Source: Pogona vitticeps (Eukaryota > Chordata > Lepidosauria > Squamata > Agamidae). From it: a stretch of 64,000 bases of DNA. The notes under the pieces were generated by a model, which made no database searches, had not been told where the DNA came from, and saw only the letters and a list, made by a program, of their open reading frames with translations. The first letter of the stretch is position 1. Each line of letters begins with the position of its first letter. Below are positions 1 through 24,049 of the stretch, in pieces. The stretch is taken from the NCBI RefSeq assembly GCF_051106095.1, contig NC_135787.1, positions 171,825,001-171,889,000 of the forward strand, written 5' to 3'. The position numbers and the translations under genes are program-made.

Positions 1-693
1 CATCCTGTATAAGTCAAAAAGTAAAGTTGATTTTGTAGAGTCCTGGATTGAAAACTACTCACCCTTTTTGCAGAGCAATCAATTATGATGGAATCCAGCC
101 CACCCCAAGCACCTGCTTAACTCTTCCACTGAAATTTACATCACAGTGTGAGCATATATACTCAATATTAAGTCCTGCTTAATTCAGTGAGACTTACTTC
201 CAGTTATATTGCCAGATTACCTATGGGTGAGTCATGCTCCATGGTTTTAATTAACTATTGCTAGGAAACACGTCTTTATGACCTACTGTGAAAAGCAGCA
301 TTGGTTTTACAAAATTACAAAAGCACAATCCAGTGAATGCTAATTTGCCTACATCCCTTTGTAGGACATGCATAGCTGAAAATACTGGTTTCAGTAATAC
401 ATAAATGCAACTTCTGAGTGTGTGTTAAATAGTGTACCACAGCAAAAATGTGAAACTATGCACCCACACACCAGCTAGCAAGCAAGCTCAGGTCTAGTTG
501 ATGACTCAAATATAAACTTTACGCAATTTTTTTCTGCTTTTATTTTTACTTTGCACATACGCTTTTATACAAATGTGCCTATTGTTTAATTCACTAATGT
601 TTCATAATGTGCAGGGAAAAGGTTATATGCAACATAATCCTAACAGGCATTTGGGGATATTTTGCAGCATTATTTAACTTCTATAAAACTTAC
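1..693. other. GLT8D2 last intron (partial)
   Basis: AT-rich sequence with no recognisable exon, RNA gene or clear repeat. The expected final GLT8D2 coding exon is not seen here on the minus strand, so the window edge lies within this intron. Confidence 0.7.
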
Positions 694-14588
<13,895 letters not shown>

Positions 14589-14900
14589 CTGCAGGCAAGA
14601 AACTTGAAGGTCCACTAAAGGATCTATAAAAACACTCTAATGGAGAAATGTGTTTTTAAATTCTTCTATATTTTCCTAGCAACTGTTTTCCTTCGTTTTT
14701 TGTAATTACAGAGCTACAGAAAATCCAGACGTTGCTCTGCTAGAGTGAAAGAACGTCACACAAACTGCTTCCAGATGTGCTGAATGATGCAGCTCCAGAA
14801 CTAGCTAACTTTTCTCCTCCCACTCCAGTAAATCCTCATCAGACAGAAAATTCCAGAGAGAGTGGGGGGAGTGGGGAAGGGGGGAACGTGTGCAAAAGTT
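14589..14900 (-). promoter_or_regulatory. GLT8D2: Possible GLT8D2 5' UTR/promoter region
   Basis: On the minus strand upstream of the first coding exon lie a G/C- and pyrimidine-rich stretch (CCCCCCACTCTCTCTGG, about 14,845-14,862) and a splice acceptor just upstream of the exon, implying a further 5' non-coding exon in this interval. No TATA box or CpG island was recognised. The inference comes from position only. Confidence 0.3.
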
Positions 14901-14909
14901 GTGCCCAGA

Positions 14910-15340
14910 TTACATTTTTGCTCGAGATTTTTTCCACATAATCTCAAACAGTGTAGTGTTTATCAGTTTTCCAAGTATGAAACAATAACTATTACATGAT
15001 AGTGGACTTTTTTGTTTATGGAATAACATTCGTAATTTGCAGATATCCTTGTATCGCAGCTGTGGTCTCCCTCTGGGGCACTTTCCTTGCACTAATTCTC
15101 CATACAGGAGATCTTTTGGAATCTGACTATCAGTCATTCTCATTACATGCCCAAGCCAATGTAGACATTGCTGTTTCAGCAACGTATACATGCTAAAAAT
15201 TCCAGCTCATTGTAGGACTACTCTATTTGGAACTTTGTCCTGCCAGGTGATACCAAAAATGTGTGTTGGAACATATGGACAGCGCATATGGAACATGTTC
15301 AGCTTACTCTCCTGCTGTGCACAAAGAGTCCAGTACCTCT
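14910..15340 (-). mobile_element. Non-LTR retrotransposon fragment (RT C-terminal region)
   Basis: The minus strand reads QCLHWLGHVMRMTDSQIPKD then LLYGELVQGKCPRGRPQLRY, preceded in another frame by SWTLCAQQESKLNMFHMRC and GITWQDKVPNRV. This is the typical end of a LINE ORF2 after the RT domain. Clade is uncertain; it differs from the BovB end at 51.6-52.0 kb. It is truncated and frameshifted. Confidence 0.7.
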
Positions 15341-15413
15341 AATTAATGACACTACTTAGCTACTTTAAAAACAGTCAGCATGCTAAAAATCACTGGCCAG
15401 TGATAGACGCAAC

Positions 15414-15948
15414 TGTTACATACAGCACTGATGTTACCTGTCTGTCATGGGTTTGGAGGGAAAGTTCCATCCTATGGGGAGTGGAAGGCGGGACATCAGG
15501 AGGAGGGGCTGTACTGTATATATATGTGGAGTGTGTGTGAAGAGTTTATGAGATGCTGAGAGACACTGGGATGTGACGAAGCAGCAGCTGGGAAGAAGAA
15601 GCTGTTGTGGGAGTCTGTGTGTCAGACAGGGTACTACTGTGTGTCAGAGTACCAACCTGATAGGTTCAGGTGTCTGTTGGTTAGCCAGAACTGATAGGTT
15701 CAGGGTCTGTGCTTCAAGTTAAGGGTTCTGTGTGAACCAAACTGTATGCATGTATGAGTGAGAATAAGCCACGTTACTTTATTTATTCACCTGATTGTTT
15801 TATTTTTCCATGTGTGTGTTTAAATAAACCTTATTCTTTTTATTTGTTTAAAAATCCATCCCTGGTCTGTGTGACTTCTTACAGGGAATGGTTGGTGGCA
15901 GCTTAGTGTAACTGTGTGACATATCCCAGTAGGTCTGGGTTTGTCACA
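15414..15948 (+). repeat. 5' LTR
   Basis: 535 bp, beginning TGTTACA and ending TGTCACA. A TATA-like run (TGTATATATATG) about 100 bp in and AATAAA about 410 bp in are the likely transcription and polyadenylation signals. One position differs from the 3' copy. Confidence 0.97.
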
Positions 15949-16383
15949 TTGATTGGTGTCCAGCGTGTGGGATACGACTGGTCCAGTTGTCCAGTGGTCC
16001 AGCAAAGCCTTGGCAAGTGTGCCCAGAGCAGGGGGGTCTAGTCAGGGACAGTCTGAGGCGCGTAGGTAATCTTCTAGGTGTACCTCACGGGGAGGTGCGC
16101 TAGTAGAAGAACGTGCCAACTGGGGAGACTTAGATTAAGGTGCTCTGAGGCAGCCTAGTTTTGGCGGGAAAAAGCTGAGGCAAAACTGCGTAGTAACAGT
16201 GATCTAGCTTGCCAGCTGAGAGGCCCAGCAGAGGGGGGTAGGCTCTGACTCGATACTGTTGCAAGTTAGTGCTGAAGAACAGCAGCAGTCTCTAGGGAGA
16301 GCTGGTTCTGAGGCAAGAAGGAAAAAAGTGGTCGTTTTATTTTGAGGCTTGACTTTTAAAGCAGCCTGTTCTGAGGGGGGATT

Positions 16384-19300
16384 ATGCCCTTGACTCGAAG
16401 CCAGATGGCAGAAATGAGTGAAGTGAAAGACCCCCAGATTGACCAAGGTTCTGAGGATGAATTTGGCTCAGTGCAGGGTGACAGCACAGGAGAGCAGAAC
16501 CCAGAACTCAGAAAATTGCTCCTAGCCCAACAGCATGAACTGAGGATGAGGCAATTTGAAGTGGAGGAAAGATTAGAGAGAGAAAGAAGGGAGGAAAGGG
16601 AAAGGCAAATTGAAATGGAGGAAAGGGAAAGAGAGAAACAAAGGCAATTTGAATTAGAGAGAGAGAGAATGGAGAGGGAGGAAAGATTGGAGAGAGAGAG
16701 AATGGCGTTTGAATTAAGAAAACTGGAACTGATGAACCAGAACAATAATAATAATAGGGATTCTGAGGGAGGCCAATTGTCTAAGGCTGACCTGAAGAAA
16801 TTCCCTGTGTACCACAAGGAAGATTGTCCTGAGGTGTTCTTTTCCTTAGTGGAAAGAGCGTTTGTGGACTTCTCAGTGAGGGAAACTGAGAAGATGACCA
16901 TCATGCGGTCTTTAATCAGTGGTAGCCTGGCTGAGGTTTATGCCGAGATGCCTGAGGAACTGATGAAAGATTTTGCAGAGTTTAAAAAACTGGTGTTTGC
17001 CAGACATGGGATAAATGCAGAGCAGCTGAGACAAAGATTCAGGTCCCTCACCAAAAAACCAGAACAGACTTTTACCCAAGTGGGGGCCCAATTGGTGAGG
17101 CTGCTTGAGAAATGGCTATCGCAGGAAGGGACAGAGACCTATGAGCAGCTTAAAGACTTGATAGCACTGGAACAGTTCTATTCAGTCCTGCATGGGGAAT
17201 TGAAATTCCAGGTGAGGGAAAGGAAACCGAAATCTGTGGCAGCAGCCGCAGAGATTGCAGATTTTATTTCCCAAATAAGAAAGCCCTTGGGTGAGGGGAA
17301 ATCTGTAGGTAAACCCAAAGAAACCTACAGCAAGTACTCTCAGGGACCAGGGAAAAGCCAGCAAGGGGGAGGGGCCCATGGTGAAGGGAAGCCCTCAGAC
17401 ATGAAACTAAGACCTCAGATTTTGGAGGGAAAACCAAAACAAGATGAGAGAGAATCAAAATACACCAGAAAATGTTATTTCTGTCAGGGAAAGGGTCATC
17501 TAATCTCAGAATGTGAGAAATTAAAGCAGCTAAAAGGAATGGTGCCTCAGAATTCTAGTGGGACCAAGCCAAAAGCTGTGTTCTGTGTCCAGAAAGAGCA
17601 AGGCTCAGTGTCACTGAGGGAGCCTGTTGCCATGACTACTCAGTCTGGAACAGCTACCTCTGCTGATCAGGCTGAGGAAAATGGTCCTCTTGTGGAGGTA
17701 AAACGCTGCTTGCTGGTGAAAACAGATTCTCAGCTGTTTGAGACAGCAGGGGTGGACGTAGGAATACTTGACCGTCAGTATAGGGGGCTGCGGGACACTT
17801 GTTCCCAGGTAACCCTGTGCCATCCAGATATTATTCCTAGGGAGTTTATAATCCCAAATGAGAGCATGAAGGTGGCAGGGATTGAGGGGCAGGTAATCTC
17901 TCTGCCAGTAGCAGAGGTACCTGTCAACTTTCAAGGCTGGAGGGGAGATTGGCGGCTAGCGATTTCATCGACTCTGCCAGCAGCCGTGCTCGTGGGAAAT
18001 GACCTGGCTGAACATGTGAAACGGGTGCTAGTGATTACACGCTCACAAGCCACCACAGGGACAGTTCAGGGGGGTAATGATGAGCCAGAGACGGAAGCAG
18101 AGGGGAGTTCAGAAGATGTGGTGGAAACCTTAACCACAGACAGCAGATTTGGACAGGAGCAAAAGGCAGACGCCACTCTCCAAAAGTGTTTTGAACAGGT
18201 GACTGACGCCCAGCTAACACCTGAAACCCCAGTGAGATTTCTGGAGAAAAAGGGGATTTTATATAGAGAGACCCTGAGGAATATCTCAAAAGGGGGAGAT
18301 GGGATCAGAAGTCAGCTGGTGGTACCTGAAAAGTATCGCCCCATGATCTTACAAAGGGGGCACTCTGACATGTTTGCTGCACACTTAGGGGTGAACAAAA
18401 CACAGCAGAGAATCACACAGAATTTCTACTGGCCTGACATAGGGAAGCAGATCAGGGAGTTCTGTAAACAATGTGATGTGTGTCAAAGGCAGGGGAATAA
18501 CCGCGACAGGACCAAAGCAAAGTTGTGCCCTTTGCCTGTGATTGACACTCCGTTCAAATGCATAGGGGTGGATATTGTGGGACCTTTGCCCAGGGCCACA
18601 AAGAGGGGGAACAGGTTCATTCTAACAATTGTGGACCATGCCACAAGGTATCCTGAAGCCATACCCTTGGCTAACATTGAAACTAACACAGTGGCCGATG
18701 CTTTGGTGGGGTATATGTCCAGGATGGGATTTGCCTCAGAGATAATCACAGATTTGGGCGCATCGTTCACATCAAAGCTCATGAAACGCTTATGGCAAAT
18801 CTGTGGAATAAAGCACAAGGAAACCACTGCCTATCATCCTGAAAGTAATGGATTAACTGAGAAGTTCAATGGGACTCTAATGCGCATGATTAGGGCTTAC
18901 TTGACAGAGAATCCAAACAATTGGGACCAGAAGCTGCAATCCCTTTTGTTTGCTTATCGATCAGTGCCACAAGCCAGTACCGGGTTCAGTCCATTTGAAC
19001 TTTTATCTGGGAGAAGGGTGAAAGGGCCCCTTGATTTGATCAAGCAAAATTGGGAGCAGATCACCCAGGATGACCCACAAGACGTTGTGACTTACATAGA
19101 CACCTTGATGAATGACCTAAGGAGAAATCTAGAGCTGGCAGCAGAAAACCTGCAAGCTCAGAAGGTCAGACAGAAAACATGGTATGACCACAAAGCTAGA
19201 GAGAGGCACTTTGACCCAGGGGAGGAAGTGCTTTGGCTTAGGCCCTGCAGAGAGAATAAACTGCAGCTCAAATGGGCAGGACCATATAGGGTCATTTCCA

Positions 19301-20895
19301 AGATGTCAGACCTGAACTACCTAATAGAGCAGGAGGAGAACCAAGTAAGGAGGGTGGTTCATGTGAATGCCCTAAAACCCTACTACAGAGGGGAACAGAG
19401 GGTTTTATTCGCGATAAAAGCAGCTGAGAGTGAGGAAGCTGAATTACCCTTCTGGGAGGGTAGAGGGGAAGTAAAATACAACCCAGAGGAGGTAAAGATC
19501 AGTCCTGCACTCACCCAAGACCAGCAGCAAGAACTAAAAATGCTGCTTAGTAAATATCAACAGGTGTTTTCCAACAAGCCGGGGATAGTGAAGGGAGTGA
19601 TGCATCGGATCCACACAGGGGATGCACCCCCGCAGGCAGTATCCCCATACCGAGTAACGGGACCCTATAGGGACAAGGTGCGGAAGGAGCTGGACGAGAT
19701 GCTGAGGGAGAACATAATCGTCCCCTCTTCTAGTCCTTGGTCCTCTCCGATAGTCCTTGTGGACAAGCCTGATGGGAGCATTAGGTTTTGTGTCGATTAC
19801 AGGAAATTAAACCGTGTAACCACTCCTGATGCCTACCCAATGCCCAGGCTAGACAACCTGATTGAAACCATAGGGGGTTGTCGGTTCATCTCATCATTGG
19901 ACCTGGTAAAGGGATATTGGCAATTAAGAATTGATCCCAGGGATCAAGAAAAGACTGCCTTTTGTAGCCCTTTTGGTCTCTATGAGTTTCGAGTCCTGAG
20001 CTTTGGTCTCAGAAATGCACCAGCCACATTCCAAAGGCTGATGGACCAGACCTTGGCAGGGCTCAGTGACTTTACAGTGGCCTACATTGACGACATAGGG
20101 ATCTTCAGTAATACCTGGGAAGATCACCTGATACACCTGGAGTTAGTGCTGCAGAGGTTAAGTGCAGCAGGGCTAACAGTAAAGGCCAGCAAGTGTCAGC
20201 TGGGTAGCCCAGAAATAAAATACTTGGGTCACATGGTAGGGGGAGGAGTGATAAAACCCCTGGAGGCCAAAATAGAAGCAGTTCGTGATTGGCCTAGACC
20301 CAACACCAAGAAAAAAGTCAAATCATTTCTTGGGTTGGTGGGCTACTACAGAAAGTTCATCCCGAGGTTTAGCGAGATTGCGGCTCCGCTGACCGATCTG
20401 ACGAGGAAGAAGGCTGATGACCGCATCCCGTGGACCAGCGACTGTGAGGCGGCGTTCCAGAGGTTGAAGGAGGCGTTAATCAACTATCCTGTGCTGCGGG
20501 CTCCAGACTTCGACCGGGAGTTCGTAATCTACACCGATGCGTCTAACAGCGGGGTAGGAGCGGTTCTGTGCCAGGAGGATGAGAATGGTGACCAGCATCC
20601 AGTGTCCTACCTGAGTAGGAAACTTCAAAAAGGTGAGAGACATTTGGCAACCGTGGAGAAGGAGTGTTTGGCAATAGTCTACGCGATCCAGAAGGCCAAG
20701 CCTTACATCTGGGGAAGACATTTTATTCTGTGTACTGACCATTCACCATTGCAATGGTTAAAGACAATGAAAACCCACAATAGCAAACTTATGAGGTGGG
20801 CTTTAAACCTACAGGACTATGACTTTGAAGTGAAGGTGGTCAGAGGGTCAGTGAACTGTGTTGCTGACGCCTTATCAAGAAGACCTGAAGATTGA
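16384..20895 (+). CDS. Gag-Pol polyprotein of the LTR retrotransposon
   Basis: 1503 residues in one frame. In order: a charged Glu/Arg-rich coiled-coil-like segment (about 38-115); a retrotransposon Gag domain (about 130-290); a CCHC knuckle (CYFCQGKGHLISEC, about 364-377); a poorly recognised protease-like region (about 440-560); the integrase zinc domain (H660, H667, C697, C700); the integrase core with D730, D790 and E826 at D-D-35-E spacing; a chromodomain-like or linker C-terminus of integrase (about 930-1020); a reverse transcriptase with FCVDYRKLN and YIDD (about 1234-1237); and RNase H (YTDAS about 1383 to the end). The RT and integrase motifs are Ty3/gypsy-like, but the order INT-RT-RH resembles copia, as in Gmr1 elements. 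Gag and Pol share one frame. Confidence 0.95.
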   Translation: MPLTRSQMAEMSEVKDPQIDQGSEDEFGSVQGDSTGEQNPELRKLLLAQQHELRMRQFEVEERLERERREERERQIEMEEREREKQRQFELERERMEREERLERERMAFELRKLELMNQNNNNNRDSEGGQLSKADLKKFPVYHKEDCPEVFFSLVERAFVDFSVRETEKMTIMRSLISGSLAEVYAEMPEELMKDFAEFKKLVFARHGINAEQLRQRFRSLTKKPEQTFTQVGAQLVRLLEKWLSQEGTETYEQLKDLIALEQFYSVLHGELKFQVRERKPKSVAAAAEIADFISQIRKPLGEGKSVGKPKETYSKYSQGPGKSQQGGGAHGEGKPSDMKLRPQILEGKPKQDERESKYTRKCYFCQGKGHLISECEKLKQLKGMVPQNSSGTKPKAVFCVQKEQGSVSLREPVAMTTQSGTATSADQAEENGPLVEVKRCLLVKTDSQLFETAGVDVGILDRQYRGLRDTCSQVTLCHPDIIPREFIIPNESMKVAGIEGQVISLPVAEVPVNFQGWRGDWRLAISSTLPAAVLVGNDLAEHVKRVLVITRSQATTGTVQGGNDEPETEAEGSSEDVVETLTTDSRFGQEQKADATLQKCFEQVTDAQLTPETPVRFLEKKGILYRETLRNISKGGDGIRSQLVVPEKYRPMILQRGHSDMFAAHLGVNKTQQRITQNFYWPDIGKQIREFCKQCDVCQRQGNNRDRTKAKLCPLPVIDTPFKCIGVDIVGPLPRATKRGNRFILTIVDHATRYPEAIPLANIETNTVADALVGYMSRMGFASEIITDLGASFTSKLMKRLWQICGIKHKETTAYHPESNGLTEKFNGTLMRMIRAYLTENPNNWDQKLQSLLFAYRSVPQASTGFSPFELLSGRRVKGPLDLIKQNWEQITQDDPQDVVTYIDTLMNDLRRNLELAAENLQAQKVRQKTWYDHKARERHFDPGEEVLWLRPCRENKLQLKWAGPYRVISKMSDLNYLIEQEENQVRRVVHVNALKPYYRGEQRVLFAIKAAESEEAELPFWEGRGEVKYNPEEVKISPALTQDQQQELKMLLSKYQQVFSNKPGIVKGVMHRIHTGDAPPQAVSPYRVTGPYRDKVRKELDEMLRENIIVPSSSPWSSPIVLVDKPDGSIRFCVDYRKLNRVTTPDAYPMPRLDNLIETIGGCRFISSLDLVKGYWQLRIDPRDQEKTAFCSPFGLYEFRVLSFGLRNAPATFQRLMDQTLAGLSDFTVAYIDDIGIFSNTWEDHLIHLELVLQRLSAAGLTVKASKCQLGSPEIKYLGHMVGGGVIKPLEAKIEAVRDWPRPNTKKKVKSFLGLVGYYRKFIPRFSEIAAPLTDLTRKKADDRIPWTSDCEAAFQRLKEALINYPVLRAPDFDREFVIYTDASNSGVGAVLCQEDENGDQHPVSYLSRKLQKGERHLATVEKECLAIVYAIQKAKPYIWGRHFILCTDHSPLQWLKTMKTHNSKLMRWALNLQDYDFEVKVVRGSVNCVADALSRRPED

Positions 20896-21169
20896 AGACG
20901 GCGGAAAAAACATGGACTATGTGTATATAATGATGACAAAAAGTAAAATGTACCTGTTTTCTGAATTTGGTTTGTATGAATAAAGGTAAATTGATGTAAT
21001 GTATATGGTAAATGTTTAAATGCCTAATTGCTATGGTTAACTTAGAATGTAAGTATGAGTAAGTATAATATGGTATGTATAACTGTTGTTGTGTATTTTA
21101 TACAGGTTGTTTTTTTGGTGAAAAGCACGTTAGCTTTCCCCCTACAAAACAACTTATAAAGAGGGGAGG

Positions 21170-21703
21170 TGTTACATACAGCACTGATGTTACCTGTCTG
21201 TCATGGGTTTGGAGGGAAAGTTCCATCCTATGGGGAGTGGAAGGCGGGACATCAGGAGGAGGGGCTGTACTGTATATATATGTGGAGTGTGTGTGAAGAG
21301 TTTATGAGATGCTGAGAGACACTGGGATGTGACGAAGCAGCAGCTGGGAAGAAGAAGCTGTTGTGGGAGTCTGTGTGTCAGACAGGGTACTACTGTGTGT
21401 CAGAGTACCAACCTGATAGGTTCAGGTGTCTGTTGGTTAGCCAGAACTGATAGGTTCAGGGTCTGTGCTTCAAGTTAAGGGTTCTGTGTGAACCAAACTG
21501 TATGCATGTATGAGTGAGAATAAGCCACGTTACTTTATTTATTCACCTGATTGTTTTATTTTTCCATGTGTGTGTTTAAATAAACCTTATTCTTTTTATT
21601 GTTTAAAAATCCATCCCTGGTCTGTGTGACTTCTTACAGGGAATGGTTGGTGGCAGCTTAGTGTAACTGTGTGACATATCCCAGTAGGTCTGGGTTTGTC
21701 ACA
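21170..21703 (+). repeat. 3' LTR
   Basis: 534 bp, same ends as the 5' copy, directly preceded by the purine tract at about 21,159-21,169 and followed by the GCAAC target duplication. Confidence 0.97.
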
Positions 21704-23769
21704 GCAACATCTGAGGCACAACACCCTGTTATTCTAGAAGTAACTTAAAAGTAGCTGAAACAGTTACCAATACAGTACAAAAGGAATAAATTTATCCCTT
21801 GTCATATTGGAAACAATACATAATTTAAGGGACAATTCGATTGGGCATATCACTCACTATTTGGTTTCATTTTTGTTGCAGTTTGGTTTGCCCTATTTTC
21901 CGGTCAACACATGTTTTCAATAAGAAATCAATAAGCAATCTATGACCAATAAGAGCATATTTATAGGGATTCAAGTCAAGGGTCTTTTCAATTCCAATAT
22001 CAGCTTCCAGCCCTCACTGTTTTTGTAAGCTTTTTTTTACCTGATTCAAAGGCCATTTTTGCCCTATATGGGCAAAATTTTGCCCAGGGCAATCACAAAA
22101 TTTTGCCCAGAGCAAAATTTAAAGGGAATAATTGGTCATGGCAATTTCATCCTATCCCCTTGTCTAGTTTTGGCCACTGTTTGCTTTAGATTGTGCTGGA
22201 TAGTTTGTTGCTCAAGTTGTATTTTGATTTCCTTGAACAACAAAATATTAACATAATATGTCCTCTTTGGAAAGCCTGTTGGGTCTCAAAAGTAAGATAA
22301 ACATTTCAATAAATAAAGATGAAGACCCAGATTGTGATATGTTCCCCTCCACCACATTATACAGTTCTTTTGGATCCTATGAGAAAAGAAATAAATCACA
22401 GGCATCTCTTGTTTGCTCTTAAGTACGAAGCTGTTTTCATAATCATAATAATCTGCATGTCCCCTAAAGCTATCTATCTATCTGTCTATCTATCGGCTGC
22501 ATGTGAGATATAAAGACATACTGATACAGTGTACACTGTGATTATAAGCATACTGTGTTGCCATGTGGCAATCTGTCTTTTAATAGGCACATGAAGACAA
22601 CTGGCATAATTTCATGAAGTACATTGCTGGGCGAGATTGCATGCATGTGTGTTAGAACACTATCATACATGTGTGGACAAGTCAGGCAGTCCAGAACTTA
22701 GCTTAAGTCTCTTTCTCTCCCCTTCAAAAGCAAACATGCAACCTCCTGCCACTTCATCCTCAGCTGCATCTGAGCCAGCATAGCTCATGTGGGATTGCTC
22801 CTGTCCTGGGTAGGCAAGTAGTGAAGAAAATTTGGAACCCACCATCTTTAAAAGAATACCTTGTTTCAAAAAAAGACCAGAGCACTTGGGAATGTCAGCC
22901 TCACCTGTAAAACCTATGTAGAACTCTTTGATGTTTTGTATTGATATCGCTTTAAGGTATTTTAGGTACTGAGTATTCAGAACTGTTCTGGATGGCCTGG
23001 AAACAGAAGGAGAAAAATAATCAATTAGATCTTTTTAAAATGTCCTTGAGAAAGTGCAGAGTGCAGTTCTCCTTACTACTGTATATGTGCTGAGAATTCC
23101 TAATCTTTAGGAACTGGAAAAAATGGTGTGTGCAAATAGATTTGAGCCCAAATGCATATTATTTTCCTAGTAAAATACATGTTTGAGCTCAAACTATCTG
23201 CAAATACAATGTTTCCGTTTTTAAAGACCAGGAATGCTCAGTACATCTGCAGTAGCAACGAGAATCGCACTCTGCACTTTCTCAAGAACCGTTTAAAACC
23301 ATTCTTATTATGTTTCTCCTTCTCTTTACAGATAATCTCGAACAGCATACGATACCAGAGACCTAGAGTGCAGTTAAAACGATATCAATACAAAAAGCTT
23401 TCTAAATAAATACCTCCTGCCGCTGAGCCGGTATCCCTAACACACCAGTTTGCTCCCCTGGAGGAGGGGAGGTCTAATAAATAAAAACCGTGCCCGTGCA
23501 CGGATTAGGCCAGAGATGCAGCATTTCTTTCATTCAAACAAAAGTTACCGATATCAAATCGTTACAGCAGAGGAGTTGGAAACTGGAACACAAACCCGAC
23601 CATCCTATTCAAAAAAAAGAGGCACTTGGAGTTCAAACAGCCCTGGTCCCATGTAGAGTGGTAGCAGAATTAGGCTTGAGGAACAAGTGCCCATTATTGT
23701 TTTTATTGTTATAATTCATATTCATATTCCTTTTACTTATTCTTCTCCTTATTCGTGACTGAATCCTCC
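21704..23769. other. Region between the LTR element and the HCFC2 promoter
   Basis: AT-rich sequence with no supported gene. It includes a hairpin/tandem motif at 22,046-22,120 (TTTTGCCCTATATGGGCAAA and AAAATTTTGCCCAG repeats) and a short TATC array near 22,470-22,495. The stretch at 23,260-23,400 contains phrases such as CACTCTGCACTTTCTCAAGA that recur in inverted form near 23,045-23,065, possibly an old repeat. Confidence 0.6.
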
Positions 23770-23880
23770 TGCAAAACAGCGCTCCAGCGTCCACCCTCGG
23801 GCTCCCCCCTTCCCCTCAGCTAACCCGGCCCCGGCGGCGGCCTTGGCTCTTGCCGCGGTGCATTGTGGTCTGCGGGGGAT

Positions 23881-23892
23881 AAGATGGCGGCG
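23881..23892 (+). promoter_or_regulatory. HCFC2: YY1-type site over the HCFC2 start codon
   Basis: AAGATGGCGGCG matches the YY1 consensus AANATGGCGGC with the ATG being the start codon, an arrangement known in many TATA-less housekeeping promoters. A further GCATTGTGG element lies about 20 bp upstream. Confidence 0.65.
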
Positions 23893-24049
23893 GGCGCCGC
23901 TGCCCTCAATTGGAGGCGGGTGTCTTCCTTCACGGGGCCAGTGCCCCGATCCCGGCATGGGCATCGCGCCGTGGCGATCCGAGATATGATCATTATTTTC
24001 GGGGGCGGCAACGAGGGCATCGCTGATGAGCTGCATGTGTACAACACCG
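23884..24049 (+). CDS. HCFC2: HCFC2 exon 1: start and first Kelch strand
   Basis: Encodes residues 1-55: [28 protein letters not shown] and [19 protein letters not shown]. An in-frame ATG 21 bases upstream exists, but 23884 is chosen because mammalian HCFC2 also begins MAA and the ATG sits in the YY1-type motif. Donor ACCG/GTAGGG. Confidence 0.95.

Larger units (their letters stand above)
15414..21703 (+). mobile_element. Ty3/gypsy-type LTR retrotransposon of Gmr1-like gene order, looks whole and very young
   Basis: A 6.29-kb element bounded by two LTRs and a perfect 5-bp target duplication GCAAC (15409-15413 and 21704-21708). It contains a primer-binding-like stretch just inside the 5' LTR (TTGGTGTCCAGCGTGTGGGA, about 15,953), one long Gag-Pol frame, about 270 bp of trailer and a purine tract (AGAGGGGAGG) abutting the 3' LTR. 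No envelope gene is seen. Integrase precedes reverse transcriptase, unlike standard gypsy and like the Gmr1 group. The LTRs differ at a single position, so the insertion is recent. It lies between the GLT8D2 and HCFC2 5' ends. Confidence 0.95.

Noticed and set aside
16356-16904. 182-codon Ser/Leu-rich minus-strand frame
   Set aside because: Shadow of the Glu/Arg-rich start of the LTR-element polyprotein.
23863-23883. Upstream in-frame ATG of HCFC2 (MWSAGDK)
   Set aside because: The mammalian protein starts MAA at the downstream ATG, and the YY1-type context favours it. It is not excluded as a minor start.
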